DNA from: Deltaproteobacteria bacterium
GTDB taxonomy: Bacteria > Myxococcota_A > UBA796 > GCA-2862545
Reading direction: 5' to 3'
Assembly: GCA_006226595.1 (NCBI GenBank)
Contig: SBGP01000106.1
Span: 124,001 to 188,000, forward strand
Length of the DNA stretch: 64,000 bases
Of the stretch, positions 49,654 through 58,649 are shown one piece after another. The number at the start of each line of letters is the position of its first letter. Within the stretch, counting starts at the first letter, position 1. Both the position numbers and the translations under genes were made by a program. The notes beneath the pieces are model-generated. The model was not told where the DNA came from. It searched no databases and saw only the letters and a list, made by a program, of their open reading frames with translations.

Positions 49654-51183
49654 TTACCGGATGGGGGCGGCTTCGGGGAGTCCCTTCGCGAGCATCTGTC
49701 GCGCGAGGGCAGTGGCAATGGCCATGGTCGTCAGCTGGGGGTTCACGCCGAGAGACGTGGGGAAAACCGAGGCATCGGCGATGTACAACCCGTCGATGGC
49801 GTGCGCCTTTCCATAGGGATCGATCACCGAGGTCGCGGGATCCGTCCCCATTCGGCAGGTGGCCATCGGATGAGCGGAGTACAGACCGAAGTCGCGGATG
49901 GGGCGCGTGGCGAGATCCGCGGCGTAGCGATCGAGGTCGGTGTAGGTGCCCATGCCGCCGACCGGGGAGGCGATCTCGACCGCGCCACCGGCCATCAGGA
50001 CCTCGGCGCTGCGCACCATACCGGCCTTGAGGCGCTCGACGTCGCCCTCGTCCCAGTGGTAGGTGACCTTCGAGCGGCCGTCGCTGCGCGCGCCGACCGT
50101 GCCCTGGCTCTTGTCCGAGATCATCACGCCGATGCCGCACATGTACGGCAGCTTGGGCATCAGGGCCTTGGCCTCGTGGCCGACCTTGTTGAAGATCATC
50201 AGGATGTGGCCCGGCTCGGACGCGATCGTGTGCGGAAGCACGCCGGGTAGCGCCTTGTCCTTGAAGTAGGCGGCCTGGGTCGCGCCGCGCCACATGTTCA
50301 CCTCGTGCTCGCAGATGCCGACGACGGCGGAGCCCGGGTGCAGGTGCAGTCCGGTGCCGACCGCCGGGCCGAGGCGCGAGGCGAGGCCATCGAGGGCGAG
50401 CAGGCGCGGGGTGCCGATGGCACCCGCGGAGAGGATCACCGCGTGGGCTCGGGCCTCGAGGTGGCCGACCACTTCGCGGGTATCGGGGTGGTAGACGGTG
50501 CCGCGCACGCCCACGACCCGGTCGTCCTCGACGAGGATGCCCTCGACCTTGACGTCGCCCTGCACCACGGTCCCGTGCTCGCGGGCCATGGGCACGAGGT
50601 TTCGGTCGACGCTGGCCTTTCCGCCGCTCGGGCAGCCCATCATGCACATGCAGCAGCCGACGCAGGTCGGCGTGTTGCGGCGGATGAAGCCGGTCTCGAG
50701 CCCGAGCTTGGTCGCGCCGCGCACGATCAGCTTGTTGTTCTCGCCGGCGATGGCCTCGGGCGTGTCGACGACCTGGATGATCTCCTCGATCTCGTCGAAG
50801 ATGGGACCCATGGCCGTCGGGCTGAAGTGGTCGACGCCGAGCAGCTTGGTCCACTTCTCGAGCACGTAGTCCGGGGTCCGCCAGCACATGGCCGAGTTCA
50901 CCAGGGTGCCGCCGCCCACGCCGCGTCCGGCCGCCACCGGCACGAAGCTGCCGAGGCCCTGGGCGACGATGGCCCCGTTCTCCTGCATGTGGTAGCGCTG
51001 CGCATTCGCGAAGTTGGGCCGGAACTTCGGCCGAGCCGGACCCTCCTCGAGCATGAGGACCTTCACGCCACCCTCGGCGAGCACGCGCGCGACCGAGGCA
51101 CCGCCAGGGCCGCTACCGACGATGATCACGTCCGCGGTGAGCGAGGTGTCGCCGAGAGCATCGGTGTGATCGCGCAGGGTCAT
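49654..51183 (-). CDS. GMC-family FAD oxidoreductase
   Basis: A 509-aa flavoprotein. The FAD-binding Rossmann motif is VIIVGSGPGGASVARVL, the GMC region is GRGVGGGTLVNSAM and the C-terminal signature reads YIADASVFPTSLGVNPQLT with HPMATCRMG. A Cys-rich loop (CVGCCMCMMGCPSGGK) occurs in bacterial alcohol/sterol oxidase-like GMC members. The ATG overlaps the stop of the small upstream gene (ATGA), so the pair probably forms a membrane-associated dehydrogenase. The substrate (an alcohol, sugar or sterol) is not determinable. Confidence 0.9.
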   Translation of the reverse strand: MTLRDHTDALGDTSLTADVIIVGSGPGGASVARVLAEGGVKVLMLEEGPARPKFRPNFANAQRYHMQENGAIVAQGLGSFVPVAAGRGVGGGTLVNSAMCWRTPDYVLEKWTKLLGVDHFSPTAMGPIFDEIEEIIQVVDTPEAIAGENNKLIVRGATKLGLETGFIRRNTPTCVGCCMCMMGCPSGGKASVDRNLVPMAREHGTVVQGDVKVEGILVEDDRVVGVRGTVYHPDTREVVGHLEARAHAVILSAGAIGTPRLLALDGLASRLGPAVGTGLHLHPGSAVVGICEHEVNMWRGATQAAYFKDKALPGVLPHTIASEPGHILMIFNKVGHEAKALMPKLPYMCGIGVMISDKSQGTVGARSDGRSKVTYHWDEGDVERLKAGMVRSAEVLMAGGAVEIASPVGGMGTYTDLDRYAADLATRPIRDFGLYSAHPMATCRMGTDPATSVIDPYGKAHAIDGLYIADASVFPTSLGVNPQLTTMAIATALARQMLAKGLPEAAPIR

Positions 51184-51689
51184 CGGCCGTATCCGCAGGG
51201 GTACCAGCGTCGCACGCGCTCGGCGACGGAGGGGTGGAGGGTGTAACCGGAGGCGAGCAGCGCGATGAGCGCCTGGACCCCGCTCCGCAGCAGGTGGTTG
51301 TCGCTCTCGAACCACCCGCGGAGGACCTCGATGCGCGTGTCGAGGTCGAGGTGCTGAAAGCGCGACAGCCGCCGCGGGACCGTGAAGTCGTCGAGCAGGT
51401 TGAGGAGCAGCTTCAGCTCCTTGGCCTGTCCGGGGACCATGGGGCCGAGCAGGTCGTCCATGAAGTGGCCGAGACCAGCCTCGGCACCGCTGATCACCGG
51501 GTCGCCACCGGGAGGCATCCACGCCTCCGCCAGCGCCTGCACGAAGGCGTGCTCGTCGACGGAGAGGGCCTTGAGTCCCTCACCGGGCGGGCGATCCCAC
51601 CAGCTCCACCCGACGGCGCCTCCCCCGAGGACGGCGAGGGCTCCGGTGCCAGCGAGGGCGGCGAGGACGTGGCGACGAGTGACGGGCAT
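51180..51689 (-). CDS. Gluconate 2-dehydrogenase subunit 3-like protein with Tat-type signal
   Basis: A 169-aa protein. It begins VTRRHVLAALAGTGALAVLGG, a twin-arginine-type signal with RR followed by a hydrophobic core. The mature part is helical (AFVQALAEAWMPPGGDPVISGAEAG, then FMDDLLGPM) like the small gamma subunit (PF13618) paired with GMC dehydrogenases. The stop overlaps the GMC start. No strong SD. It lies 10 bases from the sarcosine-oxidase-like gene. Tat export of this subunit could carry the GMC enzyme along (inference). Confidence 0.8.
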   Translation of the reverse strand: MPVTRRHVLAALAGTGALAVLGGGAVGWSWWDRPPGEGLKALSVDEHAFVQALAEAWMPPGGDPVISGAEAGLGHFMDDLLGPMVPGQAKELKLLLNLLDDFTVPRRLSRFQHLDLDTRIEVLRGWFESDNHLLRSGVQALIALLASGYTLHPSVAERVRRWYPCGYGR

Positions 51690-51699
51690 CGGGGAGAGC

Positions 51700-52851
51700 C
51701 TAGCTGTTCGCGTCGGCGATGCGCAGGTGCGTGCCGATGGACAGTCGGTTGCGGAGCGTCTGATACGCCGGAACCTCGGAGGTGCCGCGGGACGCGAGCT
51801 CCGCGAGGATGCGGCCGACGAGCGGCGCGAACTTGAACCCGTGCCCGGAGAACCCGGCGCCAATGGCGATGCGGCGGTCGGCGGGGTGCAGGTCGAGGAT
51901 GAAGTCCTCGTTGTGGGTGACCGTGTACAGGCAGGTCTCGGTGCACGCCACGCGACTGACCTGGTCGGCGAAGCGCTCCTGGGCGATGCCGAGGAGCTCG
52001 CGCTCGTCGGTGGCGCTCGCGGTCGACACGAAGCGGCGCGCGTCGGCCTTGGGGCCGTCGATCGTGTGGCGTGAGACCTTCACGCCCTGGCGCTGGACCG
52101 CCGGCACGCCGTAGTCGAGCTGGTCCGCCACCCGAGCCCACACCGGGAAGTCCTCGGCGGCGGTCGGGCTGATCACCTCGGCGTGGGCGAGGTTCTGACG
52201 CACCACGCGCAGCGCGGGCGCGAGGAAGGGGAGCAGGTGCTCGGTCCATGGACCGGCGGCGATCACCGCCCGGTTGCAGGCGATCACGCCGCGCTCGGTC
52301 TCGAGCGTGACCTCGGAGCCGCCGGTGTTCACGCGGAGCACCGTGGAGGCCTCGAACAGGCGTCCGCCCTCTTCGACGATCTGGCGGCTCAGCGCGGAGA
52401 GGGCGTCGGCGGCGCGGATCACGCCACCGGTGCGGTCCTCGAGGACCAGGCTCTCGTCGGGAATGTCGAGCTGCGGGTAGCGCACGCGCGCCTCGGCCAG
52501 GGGCACGCGCTGGACGCAGGAGTAGTCCTCGGTCGCGGCGGCCCACGCGGCGAGCGGGCCCTCCTTGGGGCCGTGCAGGACCACCGGTTGGCGCTGGACG
52601 AGCTCCATGCCACTGGCGCGCTCGAGCAGTGGCCAGCCCTCCTCGAGGGCGGTGCGCGCGAAGGCGGCCCACTCGGGATCGGCATAGGCGGCGCGGGCGA
52701 CGCGCGAGGTGCCGTGGCTCGAGCCCCGCACGTGACCGATGCGGAAGCGCTCGATGACCGCGACCCGGTGACCCATGCGTCCGAGGTGCCAGGCGGCGGC
52801 GAGACCGACCACCCCACCGCCGACGACCACGGTGTCGAAGCTGCGCCTCAC
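51700..52851 (-). CDS. Monomeric sarcosine oxidase/N-methyltryptophan oxidase-like FAD enzyme
   Basis: A 383-aa DAO-family flavoprotein. The Rossmann motif is VVVGGGVVGLAAAWHLG, then SSHGTSRVARAAYADPEW (the region lining the flavin in MSOX/MTOX). A Cys in TETCLYTVTHNEDFILD near residue 305 matches the site of covalent FAD attachment. The end has GAGFSGHGFKFAP. It oxidises N-methylated or secondary amines to aldehyde or amino acid with H2O2. It is upstream of and close to the Tat-type/GMC pair on the same strand. Confidence 0.9.
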   Translation of the reverse strand: MRRSFDTVVVGGGVVGLAAAWHLGRMGHRVAVIERFRIGHVRGSSHGTSRVARAAYADPEWAAFARTALEEGWPLLERASGMELVQRQPVVLHGPKEGPLAAWAAATEDYSCVQRVPLAEARVRYPQLDIPDESLVLEDRTGGVIRAADALSALSRQIVEEGGRLFEASTVLRVNTGGSEVTLETERGVIACNRAVIAAGPWTEHLLPFLAPALRVVRQNLAHAEVISPTAAEDFPVWARVADQLDYGVPAVQRQGVKVSRHTIDGPKADARRFVSTASATDERELLGIAQERFADQVSRVACTETCLYTVTHNEDFILDLHPADRRIAIGAGFSGHGFKFAPLVGRILAELASRGTSEVPAYQTLRNRLSIGTHLRIADANS

Positions 52852-52882
52852 GTCGCGGCGCTCGGCTGCGGGGCGCGGGGGC

Positions 52883-53398
52883 TCATGCCTTGAAGATGCC
52901 CACGTACGGCAGGTTGCGGTAGCGCTCGTCGAGGTCGAGGCCGTAGCCGACCACGAAGCGGTCCTCGATCTCGAAGCCGATGTAGTCGGTAGGCACCTCG
53001 ACCTGGCGACGGGAGGGCTTGTCGAGGAGCGCCGCGACCTTGAGGGTCTTCGGCTTGCGGACGCTCAGCGTCTGCATCAGGAACTGCAGGGTGAGCCCGG
53101 TATCGACGATGTCCTCGACGACGAGCACGTGCTTGCCTTCGATCGACGAGCGCAGGTCGTGGGTGATGCGCACGTGGCCGGTGCTCTCGGTGCCCTCGTA
53201 GCTGGACACCCCGAGGAAGCCGCACTCGACGTCTCCGGGAATCGCCCGCATGAGGTCCGCGAGGAACAGGATGGAGCCCTTGAGCACGCCGATGCACAGG
53301 ATGGGCTCGTCGCCGTAGTCCGCGCGGATCTGGGCACCGAGATCCGCGACGCGGGCCGCGATGCGCTCGGGTTCGATGAAGACGTCGACCTGGGACAC
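52883..53398 (-). CDS. hpt: Hypoxanthine phosphoribosyltransferase
   Basis: A 171-aa purine-salvage enzyme transferring phosphoribose from PRPP to hypoxanthine/guanine. Seen are IGVLKGSILFLADLMRAI, the PRPP motif VLVVEDIVDTGLTL and KVAALLDKPSRR with EDRFVVGYGLDLDERYRNL. Length is normal. The GTG start at 53398 has GGAGG 6 bases upstream. The upstream open frame is not supported. Confidence 0.94.
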   Translation of the reverse strand: MSQVDVFIEPERIAARVADLGAQIRADYGDEPILCIGVLKGSILFLADLMRAIPGDVECGFLGVSSYEGTESTGHVRITHDLRSSIEGKHVLVVEDIVDTGLTLQFLMQTLSVRKPKTLKVAALLDKPSRRQVEVPTDYIGFEIEDRFVVGYGLDLDERYRNLPYVGIFKA

Positions 53399-53483
53399 GG
53401 AGCCTCCGAAATGGGTGGCGAAGGTGCCACGCGCAAGCGTGTGCGGCAAGGGAGGGCCGCGCTGTGCTGCGGGCCCCGGACCG

Positions 53484-56333
53484 CTAGGAGCGCCGGCGGC
53501 GGAGCAGGACCAGCGGTAGCAGCGCGAGCTCGACCCCGCCGAGGGGGACGATGGCGCAGCCTCCGGGCTCGCCGCTCGCGCCCGGGTCGCGGTTGCGGTT
53601 GCAGCCGCCCCCGTTCTCGTCCGGCGGCACGTAGGGCTCCTGGTAGTTGGTGGCACCGGGCGTCGGGCTGCCGTCGACGAACCAGTCGTCCACCGCGTCG
53701 CTGTCCACGCCGTCGGTGACGCGGGCCACGCTCGCGTCGTCGCCGGGCGCCGCGGTGACCGGATCGGGCACGGCGCCGTTGTCGTCGGTGATGCCGTCGG
53801 TGTTCTCGCCGCCGTAGAGCACGGTGTCGACCAGCGTTCCCTGGCAGTCATAGAGGCGCACGAAGTCGCCGCTGCTGCCGTTGGGCACGCTGAACACGTC
53901 GATGAGATCGGCCTCGGCGACGTTGAAGTTGCCGATCACGAAGAAGCCGTTGGCGCCGATGGTCGTCGCCGGAGGCAGCACCACGTCCGGGGTCACGTCG
54001 TCGTCCTGGCCGCCAGCCACGAACCACCAGCCGTCGAGGGCGACCGGGGAGCTGCTGTTGTTGTAGAGCTCGACGAACTCGGTGGCTGCGTCGCTGTCCG
54101 TGCCCGAGGGGTCGGTGAGGACTTCGTTGAGCACCACGCTGCCGTCGCTGGGCACGCAGATGATCTCGGGGTTGGCGCTGCCCGGCGTGGGGGTCGCCGC
54201 GATGGCGAAGTCGTCGCCGCTCTGGTCGGTGTCGACGCCGTCGGTCTTGCGCGCGACCGCCTGGTCGCTGCCCGGCTTGGGCGCGAGGCTGGTGGCGACG
54301 GTGCCGTTGTCGTCGATGAGGCCGTCGTCGTTCGGCGGCGCGTACACGACCGTGTCGATGGGCGTGCCCTCGCAGTCGACGAGTCGCAGGCCGTCGCCGC
54401 CGGTGCCGCCGTACAGGCCCATGGTGCCGCTGACGACGACATCCGCGGCGGTCACGTTGGCTTCGCCGATCACGAGGTAGCCGCCGGCTGGGATGCTCGT
54501 CTGCGCGGGCACGGTGGCCGCCAGGGAGTGGTTGTCGACCTGGGAGAAGCGCTCGATGCCCCAGCCCTCGAGGTCGATGGCGGTGGAGCCGGGGTTGTAC
54601 AGCTCGACCCACTCGCCGAGTGCATCACCGTCCGCGCCGGCGGGGTCGGAGAGGAACTCGTTGATCACCAGGTTCGTGGTGCCGTCCCACGCGGTGCAGA
54701 CCGGCGGCGGCGGAGGGGTCGGGTTCGCGCTGCCGACGGTCGCCTGGTTCGTGACCCAGAAGTCCGCGCCGCTGTCGTTGGTGTCGATGCCGTCCTCGCG
54801 GCGGGCGAGCACGTCGTTGGATCCGGGCTGTGCGGCGATCGAGGTCGTGGCGACGCCGTCGTCGTCGAGCAGGCCATCGTCGTTGGCCGGCCCGTAGATC
54901 ACGGTGTCGACGACGGTGCCTTCGCAGTCGACGAGGCGGACGCCGTCGCCGCCACTGCCGCTGTACATGCCCATCGCACCCCCGGTGACGTGGTCCGCGC
55001 CGGTGACGTTGGCCTCGCCGACGACGAAGAAGTCGTTGGCGAGGATCGCGTCGCCCGAGAGCAGCGTGGCCATGGTCGCGAAGTTGTCCACCTGGGAGAA
55101 GCGCTCGAGGCGCCAGCCCTCGAGGTCGACGGCCTGCGTGCTGTGAAGCTCCACGAACTCGAGCAGTACGTCGCTGTCGGTGCCGTCGGGGTTGACCATG
55201 AACTCGTTGATCGTCACCGCGCCGCCCGGGGCGGCGGTGCAGCTCGGCGGCTGGATCACCGGGTTGGCGGTGCCCGGGGTCGGGGTGGTGGCCATTACGA
55301 AGTCCACCCCGCTCTGGTCGGTGTCCTGCCCGTCGCTGGTGCGGGCGAGGGCCACGTCGTCGCCGGGGGTGGGGGCGAGGCTGGTCGCCACCGAGCCCGT
55401 GTCGTCGAGCAGGAGGTCCGTGTTGGCGGTGCCGTAGACCACGGTGTCGACCACGGTGCCCTGGCAGTCCACGAGGCGCACACCATCGCCACCGGTGCCG
55501 GAGTAGAGCCCGAGGGTGCCCGAGGTGGCGTCGGTGTTCGGGACGTTGGCCTCTCCGAGCAGGAAGTGCCCGGCAGCCCCGATGCTGTCGCTGGCGGTGA
55601 AGGTGTGCACCGCCGCGTGGTTGTCGGGCTGGGAGAAGCGCTCGATCTGCCAGCCCTCGAGGCTCACGGCCGAGGAGCTGTAGAGCTCCACCCACTCGAG
55701 GAGCACGGTGCCGTCGGTGCCGGCGGGGTTGGCGACGAACTCGTTGATGACCACGGTCCCGGTCGAGGCTTCACAGCTGGGGGCTGCGCCGTTGGTCGCA
55801 CCGGGGGTCGGCGTGGAGGCCGCGGTGAAGTCGGCGGCGAGGTCGCCGGTGTCCCGGCCGTCGGGCACTCGCGCGATCGAGCTTCCCGAGGCGCCGGTGC
55901 CCGCGGTGTTCACCACCGCCTGGCCGTTCTCGTCGAGCCAGCCGTCGCTGTTGTCCGGGCCATAGACGACGACATCGATCACGGCGGAGGTGTTGTCCAC
56001 GAGGCGGATCGCGTCGCCGGAGGTCGACGCATTGCCCAGGCTCATCGTCGCGCTCACGTCGGTGTTCGCGACCATGCTGTCGCCGACGAGCAGGTAGCCG
56101 CCCGGCGCGATCGACACGCCGCTGAACGTGACCACGTTCGAGAAGGTGGAGGTGCCGGCTTCGACGCTCCAGCCGGTCAGGTCGACGCTGGCGCCGCCGT
56201 CGTTGTACAGCTCGAACCACTCGTAGCCGGCGTCGCCGCCCGCGGATGCGGGGTCGAAGAGCACCTCGTTGATAGTCACGCCGGCCTGCGCGGTGGGCGC
56301 GAGCAGGGCCAGGGCGAGCAGGGTGGATCGCAT
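53484..56333 (-). CDS. Surface protein with five lamin-tail domains and MYXO-CTERM-like tail
   Basis: A 949-aa exported protein: signal peptide ending LAPTAQA, then five tandem lamin-tail-type (LTD) domains, each opening with (I/L)NE(V/F) and containing EW/FVELYN or similar, then DLEGW and later GDGVRLVDCQGTVVDTVVYG. Each domain closes with a DG-D-TD-SGxDF-TPTPGxxNP phrase. The end is Gly-rich with Cys (GGGCNRNRD, GGCAIVP), a hydrophobic stretch (LALLPLVLL) and RRRRS, the plan of MYXO-CTERM sorting tails. It is probably processed and surface-anchored. GGAGG lies 7 bases before the ATG at 56333. Confidence 0.9.
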   Translation of the reverse strand: MRSTLLALALLAPTAQAGVTINEVLFDPASAGGDAGYEWFELYNDGGASVDLTGWSVEAGTSTFSNVVTFSGVSIAPGGYLLVGDSMVANTDVSATMSLGNASTSGDAIRLVDNTSAVIDVVVYGPDNSDGWLDENGQAVVNTAGTGASGSSIARVPDGRDTGDLAADFTAASTPTPGATNGAAPSCEASTGTVVINEFVANPAGTDGTVLLEWVELYSSSAVSLEGWQIERFSQPDNHAAVHTFTASDSIGAAGHFLLGEANVPNTDATSGTLGLYSGTGGDGVRLVDCQGTVVDTVVYGTANTDLLLDDTGSVATSLAPTPGDDVALARTSDGQDTDQSGVDFVMATTPTPGTANPVIQPPSCTAAPGGAVTINEFMVNPDGTDSDVLLEFVELHSTQAVDLEGWRLERFSQVDNFATMATLLSGDAILANDFFVVGEANVTGADHVTGGAMGMYSGSGGDGVRLVDCEGTVVDTVIYGPANDDGLLDDDGVATTSIAAQPGSNDVLARREDGIDTNDSGADFWVTNQATVGSANPTPPPPPVCTAWDGTTNLVINEFLSDPAGADGDALGEWVELYNPGSTAIDLEGWGIERFSQVDNHSLAATVPAQTSIPAGGYLVIGEANVTAADVVVSGTMGLYGGTGGDGLRLVDCEGTPIDTVVYAPPNDDGLIDDNGTVATSLAPKPGSDQAVARKTDGVDTDQSGDDFAIAATPTPGSANPEIICVPSDGSVVLNEVLTDPSGTDSDAATEFVELYNNSSSPVALDGWWFVAGGQDDDVTPDVVLPPATTIGANGFFVIGNFNVAEADLIDVFSVPNGSSGDFVRLYDCQGTLVDTVLYGGENTDGITDDNGAVPDPVTAAPGDDASVARVTDGVDSDAVDDWFVDGSPTPGATNYQEPYVPPDENGGGCNRNRDPGASGEPGGCAIVPLGGVELALLPLVLLRRRRS

Positions 56334-56437
56334 GTGCGTGCCTCCGTCAGACCGCCACCATACCCGCACTCGGGGGCCGGCTTCAGCACCGATCCGGAGG
56401 AGAGCGCACGGAGCGGGGCCCAGGCCCGGGTGGAGCG

Positions 56438-57517
56438 CTAGAGCTCGGCGACGCGCACGCGGAAGAACGAGTAGGTGCGAGCGCCACACTTGAGGTGGCC
56501 GCCGAGCCACGCGCTGCCGGTCTCGACCAGGTCCTCCTCGGCGACCGTGCACTCCTTGCCGACCAGCCGTTCGCGCTCATGGGCGTGGCCGTCGTAGTAG
56601 TGGATGTCGACGAGCTGCACCGCCGTGCCCTTGGGCAGCGTGTTCTTGCGCGACGCCGCGCGCAGCGTGGGGATCGGCTTCTCGGCGGGTTCGCCGACGG
56701 CGACCTTGTGGAAGAAGCGGTAGGTCCCATCGTCCGTGCGCACGGCGCCCTCGAGCCAGCAGCCGCTGCCCTCGAGACTGGTCTCGATCATGCCGGACTG
56801 GCCGACGATCTCGTCGTGCTCGGGCAGCCAGGCATCGTCCTTGTGCACGTCGAGGATCTTCACCCGCTGACCGGACCACAGGGTGCCGGTCCACGAGCTC
56901 TCGGGGCAGCCGGCGCCGGTGGCCATCTTCGGCTTGGTGTCGGTGCTTCCGCCGCGCGTGAACGAGGCCTTGTAGAAGTACATCGAGGTGCCGTCGTCGA
57001 GCGTGAACGAGCCGCCGAAGAAGCACGGCGTGTTCGAGATGCTCATGCCGTCGGGACGGCCCCACTTACGCTCGTACTGGCTACGGCTCGAGTGGTAGGC
57101 GTCTTCGTTGTGGATCTGCAGGATCTGGAGCCGCTCACCGTTGCGCACCTGGCTCACGGCGCCGGGAGGGCAGCCCCAAGGGGTGGGTTCGGGGTCGAGG
57201 GTCAGGCCGCCGATCGCGCCTCCGGCACCGGTGGGCGCGAGCTCCACCCGGTAGAAGTACTTGGAGCTGCCGTCGGTGAACACGACCTCGCCCCCGACCC
57301 AGCAGCCGTCGGAACTGCCGCGCTCGGTGACCTCGCCGACCTGGCCGATGATCTCGGCACGGTCGCTGTAGAAGGCGTCCTCGGGCGAAACGGCGACGAC
57401 CTTGTACGTCGCGCCCTCTCGCACGTCCGTGCCGGGGACCCCGCCCGAGGGGCACTCGGCGTGGGCTGCCGAGGCCATGGCCAGCACCCCGAGGGACGGG
57501 AGCCAGGTCTTGTGCAT
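56438..57517 (-). CDS. Secreted protein with four copies of an unrecognised SH3-like domain
   Basis: A 359-aa protein: signal peptide (MHKTWLPSLGVLAMASAAHA), then four copies of an 80-90 residue unit. The shared pattern is CP-(x)n-G-x-x-V/Y-x-I/V-(L/V)-(D/S)-(V/I)-H-x-(E/D)-DA, then an R-x-x-I/Y-x-G segment, C-(W/F)-x-G-G, DG(T/S), YFY. The fourth copy (TAVQLVDIHYYDGHAHER) lacks the leading CP. Pairs of Cys in copies one to three could form disulfides. I do not know the family. The unit size suggests small beta-barrels. GGAG lies 7 bases before the ATG. It is divergent to the VWA lipoprotein. Confidence 0.82.
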   Translation of the reverse strand: MHKTWLPSLGVLAMASAAHAECPSGGVPGTDVREGATYKVVAVSPEDAFYSDRAEIIGQVGEVTERGSSDGCWVGGEVVFTDGSSKYFYRVELAPTGAGGAIGGLTLDPEPTPWGCPPGAVSQVRNGERLQILQIHNEDAYHSSRSQYERKWGRPDGMSISNTPCFFGGSFTLDDGTSMYFYKASFTRGGSTDTKPKMATGAGCPESSWTGTLWSGQRVKILDVHKDDAWLPEHDEIVGQSGMIETSLEGSGCWLEGAVRTDDGTYRFFHKVAVGEPAEKPIPTLRAASRKNTLPKGTAVQLVDIHYYDGHAHERERLVGKECTVAEEDLVETGSAWLGGHLKCGARTYSFFRVRVAEL

Positions 57518-57629
57518 GTGAAAACTCCACAGGTTGCCGGTTGCGGATCCTGCGCCGCAGCGTCAGTATGGCTTGAACTCGTTTCTGCGTGAGGGGCGAA
57601 TGTCCCTCGTCCACTGCTGGAGATGCTCC

Positions 57630-58649
57630 ATGCGGAAGTTTGCTGCTACTTCCACCCTACTGCTCATCGGCCTGATCGGCGGATGCAGTGAGTACGAGGT
57701 CCAGGACTTCGGCTACGTCGATGTGTTCAACCAGAACCCGGCGGAAGACGTCGACATCCTGCTCGTCGTCGACAACTCGTGCTCGATGCAGACGTACCAG
57801 ACGCGTCTCGGGCAGAACTTCTCGCAGTTCATCAGCTGGTTCGTCGGCGCGAACATCAACTACCAGATCGCGGTGACGACCACCTCGCTGACCCAGCCGA
57901 ACCCGAACTGCACCTCGGCCGAGCATGCGCGCATCCCGGCGCCGGGCCAGTTCGTGGACAACACGGTCATCACCCCGAGCACGCCTGATGCGGCCTCCGT
58001 GTTCAACACCCTCGTCAATGTCGGCACCTGCGGCTCGGCGAACGAGATGGGCCTCGAAGCGGCGCGCCTCGCGCTCTCCGAGCCGAACCTCTCCGGCGCG
58101 AACGCGGGCTTCCTGCGTCCCGAGGCCTCCCTGTCCCTGATCTTCGTCAGCGACGAAGAGGACTACTCGCCGCTGCCGGTCAACGAGTACATCAACGGCT
58201 TCTTCGACGTGAAGGGCCAGCGCGATCGCCACATCTTCAACGCCTCGGCGCTCGCCATCGACTCGGACGCCTGCGTCTCGTTCATCGAGCGCGGCAGCCG
58301 CTACATCGACGTCGCGCAGCAGACCTCGGGTGTGCTCGGCGATCTGTGCTCCGATGACTTCGAGTCCATCGTGACCGAGCTTTCGCTGAACGCGAGCCGC
58401 CTGCGCGACGCGTTCTTCCTGTCCTCGGACCCGGACCCGAACAACCTGCATGTGTTCGTCGAGGACACCGAGATCGACTGCGGCACGGGCATCTGGTGGC
58501 TGGAGTATCGCCTGGACGCCGCGGGCGAGGAGCGTACCGCCGTGGTGTTCGACTGGCAGAACCTCCCGCAGCCCAATGAGCGCGTGAGCGTTCGCTACGA
58601 AGAGGGAACCTGGGATCCGGCGACCTTCTGCACCGGAGGAGCCCAGTAA
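57630..58649 (+). CDS. VWA-domain lipoprotein
   Basis: A 339-aa lipoprotein (lipobox IGGC, Cys19). A von Willebrand A-type domain fills most of the protein: DILLVVDNSCSM carries the MIDAS DxSxS motif, and SLIFVSDEEDYS is the second metal-ligand loop. Several Cys pairs suggest an extracytoplasmic location. Such VWA lipoproteins with a DEEDYS phrase are common in myxobacteria-like genomes and probably bind protein ligands through a metal ion. GGAG lies 9 bases before ATG 57630. It overlaps the next gene by one base (TAATG). Confidence 0.88.
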   Translation: MRKFAATSTLLLIGLIGGCSEYEVQDFGYVDVFNQNPAEDVDILLVVDNSCSMQTYQTRLGQNFSQFISWFVGANINYQIAVTTTSLTQPNPNCTSAEHARIPAPGQFVDNTVITPSTPDAASVFNTLVNVGTCGSANEMGLEAARLALSEPNLSGANAGFLRPEASLSLIFVSDEEDYSPLPVNEYINGFFDVKGQRDRHIFNASALAIDSDACVSFIERGSRYIDVAQQTSGVLGDLCSDDFESIVTELSLNASRLRDAFFLSSDPDPNNLHVFVEDTEIDCGTGIWWLEYRLDAAGEERTAVVFDWQNLPQPNERVSVRYEEGTWDPATFCTGGAQ

